Shown: in pieces, positions 1 through 5,813 of the stretch | How the letters are laid out: every line of letters begins with the position of its first letter | How positions within the stretch are numbered: position 1 is the stretch's first letter | NCBI GenBank assembly: GCA_964653285.1 | Contig: CAZZEX010000104.1 | Location: 1 to 17,862, forward strand | Reading direction: 5' to 3' | DNA from: CAZZEX01 sp964653285 | Lineage (GTDB): Bacteria; Chloroflexota; Anaerolineae; B4-G1 | Length of the DNA stretch: 17,862 nucleotides | Position numbers and translations under genes: made by a program | The notes under the pieces: generated by a model | The model's input: only the letters and a program-made list of their open reading frames with translations | Told to the model about the DNA's origin: nothing | Databases searched by the model: none

Positions 1-78
1 GAGGGCAGGTACAAGACCTGCCCCTGGAGGGCAGGTACAAGACCTGCCCCTGGAGGGCAGGTACAAGACCTGCCCCTA
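1..78. repeat. Tandem 26-bp hairpin repeat, three copies
   Basis: Three head-to-tail 26-bp units (1-26, 27-52, 53-78) are identical except at the last base. Each unit contains a perfect 8-bp inverted repeat, GGGCAGGT and ACCTGCCC, around a 5-nt loop ACAAG. The array touches the window edge, so more copies may lie upstream. There are no spacers, so it is not a CRISPR array. It looks like an intergenic palindromic repeat. The stop codon of the truncated RT reading frame (76-78) falls in the last copy. Confidence 0.9.
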
Positions 79-110
79 CTGGAGGGCGCGGGGCGATGCT
101 ATTTGGCCGG

Positions 111-125
111 CCGGGCAGAGCCCGG
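111..125. other. Small GC hairpin downstream of RT remnant
   Basis: CCGGGC and GCCCGG form a perfect 6-bp stem with loop AGA. It sits in a very GC-rich stretch (about 100-180) after the template-repeat remnant. It has no T-tract, so I do not call it a terminator. Confidence 0.35.
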
Positions 126-221
126 ACGCGACCGGGGCCGGGCCGGGCTGGCTCTCTTTATTTTGGGCGCCGCCCCGCGTCCGTGGACGACGGGGTTTAC
201 CGGCCCTGTGCCGAGCGTCAT

Positions 222-261
222 GGAAGACCACCCGAAACCCGTTGTTGTCGTTAAAGGTGCC
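222..261 (-). repeat. Template-repeat (TR) 3'-end remnant of a DGR
   Basis: Read on the minus strand, positions 240-222 (GGGTTTCGGGTGGTCTTCC) are identical to 808-790 at the 3' end of the variable region of the NACHT-FGE gene. The 21 nt before it (261-241) align without gaps to 829-809 with 11 identities. Here they encode Asn/Asp-rich AAC and GAC codons, the usual look of a DGR template, while the target copy has other residues. Five of eight template adenines in the 21 nt are changed in the target, against five of thirteen other bases, so the copies have also drifted. Only about 40 nt survive; a normal TR is roughly 100 nt or more. Confidence 0.6.
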
Positions 262-669
262 CTTGCCCACGCGACAGGCGTAGGAGTCGTGGATGAAGCG
301 GGCCTCGAAGATGGGCTCGATGACGCGCACCAGCGCGTGGTGCACGACCCGGTCGCGGAAGGGAGCGGCGGAAATCACCCGTGGCTTGGGGTCACGGATG
401 GGGAAGTGGGTGTAGGGGCCAGGCTGGTAAGTTTGAGTGAGCAATTCCTCCTGCAGGCGAAACAAGTTCGGCTCCAGGTACTGCTCGAAGGCGGCCACCT
501 CCGGTTTGCCCCGCTTGCCCCGGGCGGCGGCATGGTAGGCCAGGAACAGGTTCTCGAAGGTGCAGATTTGTGGGTAAAGATTCTTGTAGGTCTTCATCCT
601 GGGTAGTCCCCCCCCTTGGGTGTTGTTGACCTTCCCGAAAGCTTCGGAGAGGCGCTGGCATACGTGAGT

Positions 670-713
670 GGCGCTTTTTGCGCCGCGCGCGACTGGGGGG
701 CGCAGCCCCCCAG
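670..713. other. Two adjacent strong hairpins between NACHT gene and RT remnant
   Basis: Positions 670-684 form GGCGC-TTTTT-GCGCC (5-bp stem). Positions 693-713 form a perfect 8-bp stem, CTGGGGGG with CCCCCCAG, around loop CGCAG. They lie 50-95 nt downstream of the NACHT-FGE stop codon and might help end or stabilise its transcript, but neither is followed by a T-run on the minus strand. DGR targets often carry a hairpin just after the variable region; this one is 77 nt or more away, so I do not equate them. The 598-763 gap otherwise shows no gene. Confidence 0.45.
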
Positions 714-720
714 ACCCCCC

Positions 721-776
721 ATCAGCAATCAGAAAACAGCATGCAGCAGGCAGAAAGCAGGATTCAGAATTCAGAA
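721..776. repeat. Degenerate heptamer array (nnCAGnn)8
   Basis: Eight contiguous 7-nt units all match nnCAGnn, the clearest being TTCAGAA at 763-769 and 770-776. The array overlaps the 3' end of the NACHT-FGE gene: that gene's last residues (part of Pro1080, then Ser1081-Phe1083) and its TGA stop (766-764) are written in the two TTCAGAA units. Two other heptamer arrays of different sequence occur in the window (1239-1266 and 13718-13759). They resemble the short tandemly repeated heptanucleotides described in some cyanobacteria. Confidence 0.85.
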
Positions 777-3700
777 GGCGGAGAGCCAGGGAAGACCACC
801 CGAAACCCCACACTGAGGTCGAAGCTGCCCGGGTGGTTGACGCCGCGGGACGCGCAGCGCGCGTCCCCCCTGTCGTCGAGCCAGGAGCCGCCATGCAGTG
901 CCCGGACGACGTCCCGCTCCAGGTCCTCCCGGCCATCGTCTGCCCGATACGGATAGCCTGCCTCGGTATACCCCACGCTGCTACACCATTCCCAGACGTT
1001 GCCACTCATATCCAGGACACCGTAGGGAGAAGCACCGGCTGGGAAAGCGCCCACCGCTGTGGTGCGGCCCACATTGGCTTCAGACGTGTTGGCCCGGTCC
1101 TCGGCCCACGTATCCCCCCAGGGGTAGGTGCGCCGGTCGGGCCCCCGGGCTGCCTTCTCCCACTCCGCCTCCGTCGGCAGCCGCGCGATGAGGGTTCCAG
1201 GTTTTACGTCCCGGGTTTCAAGTCTGCCGTCAAGCCAGACTTGAAACCTGAAACCTGAAACCTGAAACTGCTCCGCCAGCCAGCGGGTGTAGGCCAGCGC
1301 CTCGAACCAGCAGACCCCCACCACCGGGTGGTTGGGCAGGTTCCACACCGGGTCGTCCCACCAGAACGGCCGATCCCGCTTCTCCGGCGGGCGCTGTGCC
1401 AGCCAGTCTTTCAGGCCATCGGGTGCCTTGCTGTCGTAAACACCGGTGCGCCAGGCCCAGCCGGCCTTGGTCCAGTACCTCCGCTCGTCGTACCCCCCGG
1501 CGTCCACGAAGCGTCCGTACTGTCGGTTGGTCACCGGGTACCTGCCGATGTAAAAATCGGCCACCTCGACGGTGTGCTGCGGCCGCTCGTCGTCGTAGGC
1601 TCCCTCGTCTTCCTCGCCGCTGCCCATGGTGAACGGCCCGCCAGGGACGAAGACCACCGCATCCAGGTCGCGGGGATCGCCCAGTTGGGCCAGGACGCGC
1701 CCGGCGGCCGCTCGCTCCACCGGCTTCAGCGCTCCTGCCTCCAGCAATCCCGCCAGCCAACCTGTCACCCGCTCCAGCCGGGCCGCCCAGGCGTCACGCC
1801 GCCGTAGCGTGTCCACCCCCACCTCCAGCAGCGCCTCCCCTGCCAGCCAGGCCCAGCGGTAGGCCTGCTCGTCCACCGGTGTTTCGGCCCAAGCCCGTGG
1901 GCAGAGGTTGTCCACCGCCGCCAGCGCCAGGTCCACCCGGTTCTCCGCCCGGGCGGTCTTGCCCACCGCCAGCAGGAACGGCTCCCGCCAGCGGGTTTCG
2001 TCGTCCCGCACCAGGTCGGCCACCTGTGAGGGAAAGTCGGTCTGCACCGAGAGGTGGCATCCGGCCAGGTACTCTTGCAACGTGCGGTGGGGGAAACCGT
2101 ACACGCCCGGTTTGCGCTCTAATAACAAGCCGGCCCGCTCCCGGATGTAACGGATCATATCACCGGCCCGGTTCCAGTCCCCCTCCAGGTATTCCTGCAG
2201 CACCTGGCGCAGGAACGGCTCGGCCACATCGGCCGTGCCCTCTCCCTCCAGTTGCTGACCGTGGGCGGTGTAGGCCACTTCTTCCAGGGCGAAGCGCAGG
2301 TCCCGGGGGGAGAGGCGTGCCCGCGTCAGCGTTTCCCGCCCCAGGCGGGACTGCTCCCAGCGGGCCAGGAGGAGTTCCACGATCTCGCTATACAGTTGTA
2401 CGCGGTCCTCCGGCAGCCGGCCCCAGGAGGAATGAAGAAGCGCCATCATTGTCAGGAGCAGTGGGTTGGGGGCCAGCGCGCGCAGGTCGGGCCGGCGCAC
2501 CGCGTCGCGCAGCCGGGCGGCCCGCTCTCTGGCCTCGGAAGCGGACAGCATCCCCATCCGGGCCACCTCGGCGTACCAGGCCGCGATAAAGTGGTCCATC
2601 CTCTGCTCGTCGAAGGGAGCCAGCGTCGCCTCCTCAAAGTCGGGCAGTCGCCAGGCCGGCTCCTGGTAGGCGTAGACGCGGCAGGTGACCAGGATGGGGA
2701 CGTGCCGGTAGGTGAGGGTCAAGTCGGCCACCGCCTCCAGCACCCGCTGGCGGGCCCCGGCCTCCACTTCGTCCAGCCCGTCCAGGAGCAGCAGCGCCCG
2801 CCCGTCCAGCCGCTCCCTTAGCGCGGGAGCAGCGCCGGCCAGGTGGGCCTCGGCCAACGTTTCCTCGACGAAGGTCCACAACCCGGCGGCGGTGCCGCCC
2901 TCGCTCAGGTGGGGGGAGCGGGCCAGGTCGCGCAGGATGATACGCACCGGCACCAGTGGGCTCCGCGTCCAACCGGGGAGATCTTCCGGCTCGTCCCCTC
3001 TCAGGGCGGCCTGGGCCAGCCGGAGGGCCAGGTAGTTGACGAAGGTGGTCTTGCCCGCGCCAGGGTCGCCCAGGAGCACCAGTTGGTCGAAGCGGGAGGC
3101 GGCCTCCCGCGCCGACATCGGCCGCTGTGGCCGCTCGCCGCGCCGTCCCTCGCTGATGACCCCTGGCGGTTCACGCCCCCGTTCCTTCAGGGCGGCCAGT
3201 TCCTCGTCGCTGAGATTCACGCGGCGGTTGGTGTCCAGCGCGGTGTAAACCGCTGCCAGCGACATCGTCTCCTGGCGGGTGACGTCGGCGGCGCGGGGGT
3301 CCATCCCGCGCAGATGCAGCACGTTGCACTCGCCCACCAGCCGCTCCAGGTAGTCGTGCAGGGCGCGTTCCCGCTGCCGGGCCTCGTCCCGACCACGTGC
3401 GTCCTCCACGAGGGTAACTGGGCTATGGTCGCCGGTCTTGATCACCGTGGCCTGGCTGCCGTCTCCAGCCACGTTGCCATCCCCCTGGATCGTGATGTGG
3501 TCCCCGCCGACGAAGGTGCTATCCCTGAGCGTGAGGTCGCCAGCGATCACACTCCCGCCCACAACGGTGCCATCTCCCAGCGTGACGATCAGGCTGGAGC
3601 GCCCCGGCAGCGCGGCCATCTCCCCGGCCAGTTGCCGGGCGAACCCGTCCCAGCGCTCCCCCAATGCCTCCTGGGCCGCCTCCAGCGTCCGCGTGGCCTG

Positions 3701-4015
3701 AATGATGGCGTCCAGTTCAGCGCGGGTCTGCGCATCCTCCCGGGCCTGGCCGGTCACCTGCTCCCCGCCGCGGGCGCGGTCGTAAGCGCGTTGCACGACG
3801 TTGGCCACCAGGTTGCTGCCCAGACCGGCCGTGATGCCCACCAGCGCGGTCATTGCCGGGCCGGGGTACTGAGCATAGGCGGCCAGGAAGGGCAACCAGG
3901 CGGAAGCAGCCAGCAGCGCGTAGGCAGAATCTATGGGAACGGTCTTGAGGCGGGGGCCGTGCTCGGCCCACCAGGCGCGGACTTCCGATTGCCAGCGTTT
4001 GAGGTCGAAGGTCAT
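764..4015 (-). CDS. NACHT NTPase with C-terminal FGE-sulfatase (C-type-lectin fold) domain, DGR target
   Basis: A 1083-residue STAND-type protein. The start at 4015 is preferred over an upstream GTG (4042) because AAGGAG sits 6 nt before the ATG. Residues ~31-75 are hydrophobic and could form one or two membrane segments; ~85-135 is helical. Residues ~140-202 are Gly/Asp/Thr-rich, probably a beta structure. The NACHT ATPase follows, with P-loop GDPGAGKTT (316-324), Walker B LLLLDGLDEV (408-417) and TCRVYAY (444-450), then a helical region ending in FPHRTLQEYLAG (641-652). Residues ~788-1076 are a formylglycine-generating-enzyme-like domain (GGPFTMGS, YPVTNRQYGRF, RLPTEAEWEKAARG, DMSGNVWEWCSS, GGSW, GFRVVF). 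That fold is used by many DGR targets as a ligand display; the last ~39 residues match the usual variable region. Inference: an ATP-driven sensor whose binding surface was once diversified, possibly for defence or self-recognition. The RT beside it is broken, so its sequence may now be frozen unless another RT acts in trans. Confidence 0.88.
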   Translation of the reverse strand: MTFDLKRWQSEVRAWWAEHGPRLKTVPIDSAYALLAASAWLPFLAAYAQYPGPAMTALVGITAGLGSNLVANVVQRAYDRARGGEQVTGQAREDAQTRAELDAIIQATRTLEAAQEALGERWDGFARQLAGEMAALPGRSSLIVTLGDGTVVGGSVIAGDLTLRDSTFVGGDHITIQGDGNVAGDGSQATVIKTGDHSPVTLVEDARGRDEARQRERALHDYLERLVGECNVLHLRGMDPRAADVTRQETMSLAAVYTALDTNRRVNLSDEELAALKERGREPPGVISEGRRGERPQRPMSAREAASRFDQLVLLGDPGAGKTTFVNYLALRLAQAALRGDEPEDLPGWTRSPLVPVRIILRDLARSPHLSEGGTAAGLWTFVEETLAEAHLAGAAPALRERLDGRALLLLDGLDEVEAGARQRVLEAVADLTLTYRHVPILVTCRVYAYQEPAWRLPDFEEATLAPFDEQRMDHFIAAWYAEVARMGMLSASEARERAARLRDAVRRPDLRALAPNPLLLTMMALLHSSWGRLPEDRVQLYSEIVELLLARWEQSRLGRETLTRARLSPRDLRFALEEVAYTAHGQQLEGEGTADVAEPFLRQVLQEYLEGDWNRAGDMIRYIRERAGLLLERKPGVYGFPHRTLQEYLAGCHLSVQTDFPSQVADLVRDDETRWREPFLLAVGKTARAENRVDLALAAVDNLCPRAWAETPVDEQAYRWAWLAGEALLEVGVDTLRRRDAWAARLERVTGWLAGLLEAGALKPVERAAAGRVLAQLGDPRDLDAVVFVPGGPFTMGSGEEDEGAYDDERPQHTVEVADFYIGRYPVTNRQYGRFVDAGGYDERRYWTKAGWAWRTGVYDSKAPDGLKDWLAQRPPEKRDRPFWWDDPVWNLPNHPVVGVCWFEALAYTRWLAEQFQVSGFRFQVWLDGRLETRDVKPGTLIARLPTEAEWEKAARGPDRRTYPWGDTWAEDRANTSEANVGRTTAVGAFPAGASPYGVLDMSGNVWEWCSSVGYTEAGYPYRADDGREDLERDVVRALHGGSWLDDRGDARCASRGVNHPGSFDLSVGFRVVFPGSPPSEF
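790..905 (-). other. Candidate DGR variable region (VR)
   Basis: This covers residues ~1038-1075, from just before HGGSW to GFRVVF. The 3' 19 nt (808-790) are identical to 240-222 in the template remnant and would act as the initiation-of-mutagenic-homing-like end. Between the constant residues (GGSW, AR-C-A-R, P, F, GFRVVF) the variable codons are nearly all NNC: Leu1046, Asp1047, Asp1048, Asp1051, Gly1058, Val1059, Asn1060, His1061, Gly1063, Ser1064, Asp1066 and Leu1067. This is what adenine-specific mutation of AAC/GAC template codons gives. Ser1056 (TCC) fits a TAC origin. A GC-rich genome also favours NNC, and Ser1068 (AGT) and Val1069 (GTG) break the pattern, so this is suggestive rather than proof. 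Confidence 0.65.
1214..1266. repeat. Inverted repeat plus ACCTGAA heptamer array inside FGE domain
   Basis: GGTTTCAAGTCT (1214-1225) and AGACTTGAAACC (1237-1248) form a perfect 12-bp stem with an 11-nt loop. Overlapping the right arm is a heptamer array, ACTTGAA then ACCTGAA three times (1239-1266). It encodes residues ~917-926 of the NACHT-FGE protein (FQVSGFRFQV) between TRWLAEQ and RLPTEAEWE, where FGE-type domains vary in loop length. The array keeps the reading frame. Confidence 0.75.
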
Positions 4016-4021
4016 ACTGGA

Positions 4022-4027
4022 CTCCTT
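4022..4027 (-). promoter_or_regulatory. Shine-Dalgarno site of the NACHT-FGE gene
   Basis: AAGGAG on the minus strand lies 6 nt before the ATG at 4015, which decides this start over the in-frame GTG nine codons upstream (4042). Confidence 0.8.
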
Positions 4028-4051
4028 CAGGGTTCCACGCACAAGACCACT

Positions 4052-4203
4052 TGGGTGTGTTTCATTTCAGTTGGTGTCAGACTTCGGAAGTCTCCAGTCG
4101 AGCGTCTCGAAGGCAAAATCAGCTTGAAATCGCCTCAAAATTGTTGGGAGAGAGTACTTTTGAGACTTCCGAAGTCTTGTCTAACTCATTTGAAACACAC
4201 CCA
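4052..4203. mobile_element. MITE-like element with ~42-bp terminal inverted repeats
   Basis: The left arm (4052-4094) and right arm (4162-4203) are inverted copies: both begin TGGGTGTGTTTCA and end AGACTTCGGAAGTCTC when read inward, with a diverged ~14-nt middle. The inner block is itself a palindrome (AGACTTC-G-GAAGTCT). The 67-nt interior (4095-4161) has no open frame of note. No clear target-site duplication abuts the ends. The 152-bp non-coding, TIR-bounded form fits a miniature inverted-repeat transposable element or the stub of an insertion sequence. It lies in the leader of the NACHT-FGE gene, ending 37 nt before its start codon, and its transcript could fold into one long hairpin. Confidence 0.65.
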
Positions 4204-4230
4204 TATCACTTCCTTTGCCTGGGGAGCGGC

Positions 4231-4248
4231 ATACTACCAGAATAGTAT
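4231..4248. promoter_or_regulatory. Palindrome overlapping the -10 of the minus promoter
   Basis: ATACTA and TAGTAT form a 6-bp inverted repeat with a 6-nt gap (CCAGAA). It overlaps the proposed -10 element (4244-4249) and start region of the NACHT-FGE promoter, the place where a repressor operator would act. No regulator gene is visible in the window. Confidence 0.35.
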
Positions 4249-4272
4249 ACTGCAACTTTGCACAAAAATCAA
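4244..4272 (-). promoter_or_regulatory. Sigma70-type promoter for the NACHT-FGE gene
   Basis: On the minus strand a -35 TTGATT (4272-4267) and a -10 TATACT (4249-4244) are separated by exactly 17 nt. Transcription would begin near 4237, giving a leader of about 220 nt that includes the whole TIR element. Called from consensus similarity only. Confidence 0.5.
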
Positions 4273-4361
4273 AACCACCCATTCCCACCGTCGCAACCCC
4301 ATCAACGCAAACTGCCCCAACCCCACCGGACACTTTTTGCCAAACGCACAGATTCCGGATG

Positions 4362-4377
4362 CCGCAACTTGTTGCGG
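4362..4377. other. Perfect hairpin CCGCAAC-TT-GTTGCGG
   Basis: A 7-bp perfect inverted repeat with a 2-nt centre in the intergenic region. There is no adjacent T-run, so its role is unclear; it could be a protein-binding palindrome. Confidence 0.45.
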
Positions 4378-4430
4378 TGGCTTTGCTGCCAGAACCAACA
4401 GCGCAAACCGCGTCTTTGCCAGCCCAAGAC

Positions 4431-4468
4431 GCCAACAAGACTTCGGCGAGCTCAGTCGAGCCGTTGGC
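4431..4468. other. Imperfect inverted repeat between the two divergent promoters
   Basis: GCCAAC and GTTGGC bracket CGGCGAG / CTCAGTCGAGCCG, giving an imperfect stem-loop. It looks like a small intergenic palindrome; I see no T-tract. Confidence 0.3.
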
Positions 4469-4566
4469 GCATCCATAAAACTGTCCGGTAGTGAATGCTC
4501 AAGCCTGGTCCGTGACCTGGCGCCCCACCGAGGTGATCTGCTTCGAGAACCCGCTCACGCGGGGAC

Positions 4567-4595
4567 TTGCGCAGGAGGGCGGGACGGGGTACAAT
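4567..4595 (+). promoter_or_regulatory. Candidate promoter for the ldh-lar-glc operon
   Basis: TTGCGC (4567-4572) and TACAAT (4590-4595) are 17 nt apart, predicting a start near 4602 and a ~100-nt leader. A second candidate is an extended -10, TGC followed by TACATT (4657-4665), without a good -35. Both are consensus guesses. Confidence 0.4.
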
Positions 4596-4700
4596 CGGTC
4601 AGCGTGAAGGGTAGGGTGTCTGTCAACTTGAGTAGTGTGGTCCAGCGGGCGGCCTGTGCTACATTAGCCCTACGATGGATAATAATCAACGGAGGAAACA

Positions 4701-5813
4701 ATGTCAGGGGAAACTGGACTGCAAGTTCGGGCAGAGCCTCTAAAGGACTTCTGCGTGCGGGTGTTTCAGAAGATGGGTATCCCGGAAGAGGATGCCCGCA
4801 TCACGACCGACGTGCTGGTGGCGGCCGACCTGCGGGGGATTGACAGCCACGGGGTGGCCCGCATGCGGCGGTACGTGAACGGCCTGCGGGATGGCATGAT
4901 GGTTGCCCGGCCCGAAGTGCAGGTGGTGACAGAGACCCCGGCCACGGCGCTGATTGACGCCGGGGCGGGGCTGGGCCAGCCGGTCTCCTACCGGGCGATG
5001 GAGAAGGCCATCCAGAAAGCGCTGGACGTGGGGGCCGGCTTCGTGACGGTACGCAACTCCAACCACTACGGCATCGCTGGCTACTACGCGATGATGGCCC
5101 TGGAGCACGACTGCATCGGCATCTCGATGACCAACGCTAATGTGCTGGTGGTGCCGACCTTCGGGCGGGATGCGGTACTGGGCACCAATCCCATCTCGGT
5201 AGCAGCCCCGGCGGGCCAGGAGCGGCCCTTCGTGCTGGATATGGCCACCAGCACCGTGACGCTCGGTAAGATGGAGGTGTATAACCGGCTGGAGAAACCC
5301 CTCCCCCTGGGCTGGGCCACCGACGAGACCGGCACGCCGACGACCGACGCCGGGCGGGTGCTGGAAAACTTCAAGCAGCGGGCCGGCGGAGGGCTGCTGC
5401 CGCTAGGTGGGGCCGGGGAACTCTTGCGCGGCTACAAAGGGTATGGCCTGGCGCTTTTAGTGGAAACTCTCTGCGCGGTCCTCTCCGGCGCGGCCTACGC
5501 CGACCTGGTCTATCCCAAGGACGAGCAAGGCAACCCGCTTCCCTCAGCCCTCGGTCACTTCTTGGGCGCGCTGCGTGTGGACGGGTTTCGGCCCGTGGAC
5601 GAGTTCAAGACAGCGATGGATGACCTGCAGCGGCGGCTGAAGAACACCCCCAAGGCAGAGGGCCAGACCCGCATCTACATCCACGGCGAGAAGGAGTACG
5701 AGGAGACAGAGCGGCATCTGCGCGACGGCATCCCCCTCAACCCTAAGGTGGCGGCGGACCTGCGGGCGATTGCGGGGGAGGTGGGGGTGGAGTACGATTT
5801 ACTGAGACAGTAA
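4701..5813 (+). CDS. Ldh2-family malate/L-lactate dehydrogenase
   Basis: A 370-residue soluble NAD(P)-dependent 2-hydroxyacid oxidoreductase of the malate/L-lactate dehydrogenase (Ldh2, COG2055) family, unrelated to classical MDH/LDH. Family hallmarks are RGIDSHGVAR (45-54, with the conserved His50), VRNSNHYGIAGYY (117-129) and GTNPISVAAP (161-170); the length is normal. GGAGG lies 5 nt before the ATG. The family includes L-lactate, malate, sulfolactate, ureidoglycolate and related dehydrogenases, so the exact substrate is not fixed by sequence. The lactate racemase and GlcF/GlcD-type genes downstream favour a lactate-like hydroxyacid. Its TAA overlaps the ATG of the methyltransferase (TAATG), suggesting coupled translation. 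Confidence 0.9.
   Translation: MSGETGLQVRAEPLKDFCVRVFQKMGIPEEDARITTDVLVAADLRGIDSHGVARMRRYVNGLRDGMMVARPEVQVVTETPATALIDAGAGLGQPVSYRAMEKAIQKALDVGAGFVTVRNSNHYGIAGYYAMMALEHDCIGISMTNANVLVVPTFGRDAVLGTNPISVAAPAGQERPFVLDMATSTVTLGKMEVYNRLEKPLPLGWATDETGTPTTDAGRVLENFKQRAGGGLLPLGGAGELLRGYKGYGLALLVETLCAVLSGAAYADLVYPKDEQGNPLPSALGHFLGALRVDGFRPVDEFKTAMDDLQRRLKNTPKAEGQTRIYIHGEKEYEETERHLRDGIPLNPKVAADLRAIAGEVGVEYDLLRQ

Larger units (their letters stand above)
76..597 (-). pseudogene. Truncated DGR/retron-type reverse transcriptase fused to template-repeat remnant
   Basis: The ATG at 597-595 begins a 173-residue reading frame preceded by a G-rich ribosome site (AAGGGGG). Residues 1-114 look like the N-terminal fingers region of DGR/retron-type RNA-directed DNA polymerases: the run from PRVISAAPFRDRVVHHALV through IEPIFE to SYACRVGKGT (about 72-114) is characteristic. 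Such RTs normally have some 200 or more further residues, including the YxDD catalytic motif; none is present. From residue 115 the frame reads Asn-rich (FNDNN) and then GFRVVF, matching the end of the variable region of the neighbouring NACHT-FGE protein, so the gene seems to have been joined to the 3' part of a template repeat. Residues after about 126 are non-homologous, Arg/Pro-rich read-through. It is almost certainly inactive as an RT. A rearranged genome or a misassembly are both possible. No accessory avd gene is visible. Confidence 0.75.
4016..4700. other. Divergent intergenic region, 685 nt
   Basis: This gap separates the minus-strand NACHT-FGE gene from the plus-strand dehydrogenase operon. 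It contains the TIR element (4052-4203), a minus-strand promoter (4244-4272), several hairpins, an AC-rich, lower-GC stretch (~4255-4440) and plus-strand promoter candidates (4567-4595, 4657-4665). Open frames here on either strand have no recognisable protein character. Confidence 0.8.

Noticed and set aside
1..78. Possible CRISPR array
   Set aside because: Repeats are directly adjacent with no unique spacers, and no cas genes are present.
610..660. Second template repeat between the NACHT gene and the RT
   Set aside because: The minus strand has an AAC AAC pair (GTCAACAACACC) but no match to the variable region's constant residues or its 3' block.
103..816. Plus-strand open frames across the RT remnant
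   Set aside because: They oppose the RT-like frame, which shows real family residues, and have no recognisable protein character.
764..1650. True formylglycine-generating (sulfatase-activating) enzyme
   Set aside because: The domain is fused to a NACHT ATPase and its end matches DGR variable-region layout; no sulfatase gene is nearby. A binding role is more likely.
4362..4377. Rho-independent terminator
   Set aside because: Perfect short stem but no following T-run on either strand.
2843..4843. Long plus-strand open frame of 666 codons opposite the NACHT gene
   Set aside because: It is antisense to a protein with clear NACHT motifs, has no domain signature of its own, and continues through the repeat-rich intergenic region; a by-product of high GC content.
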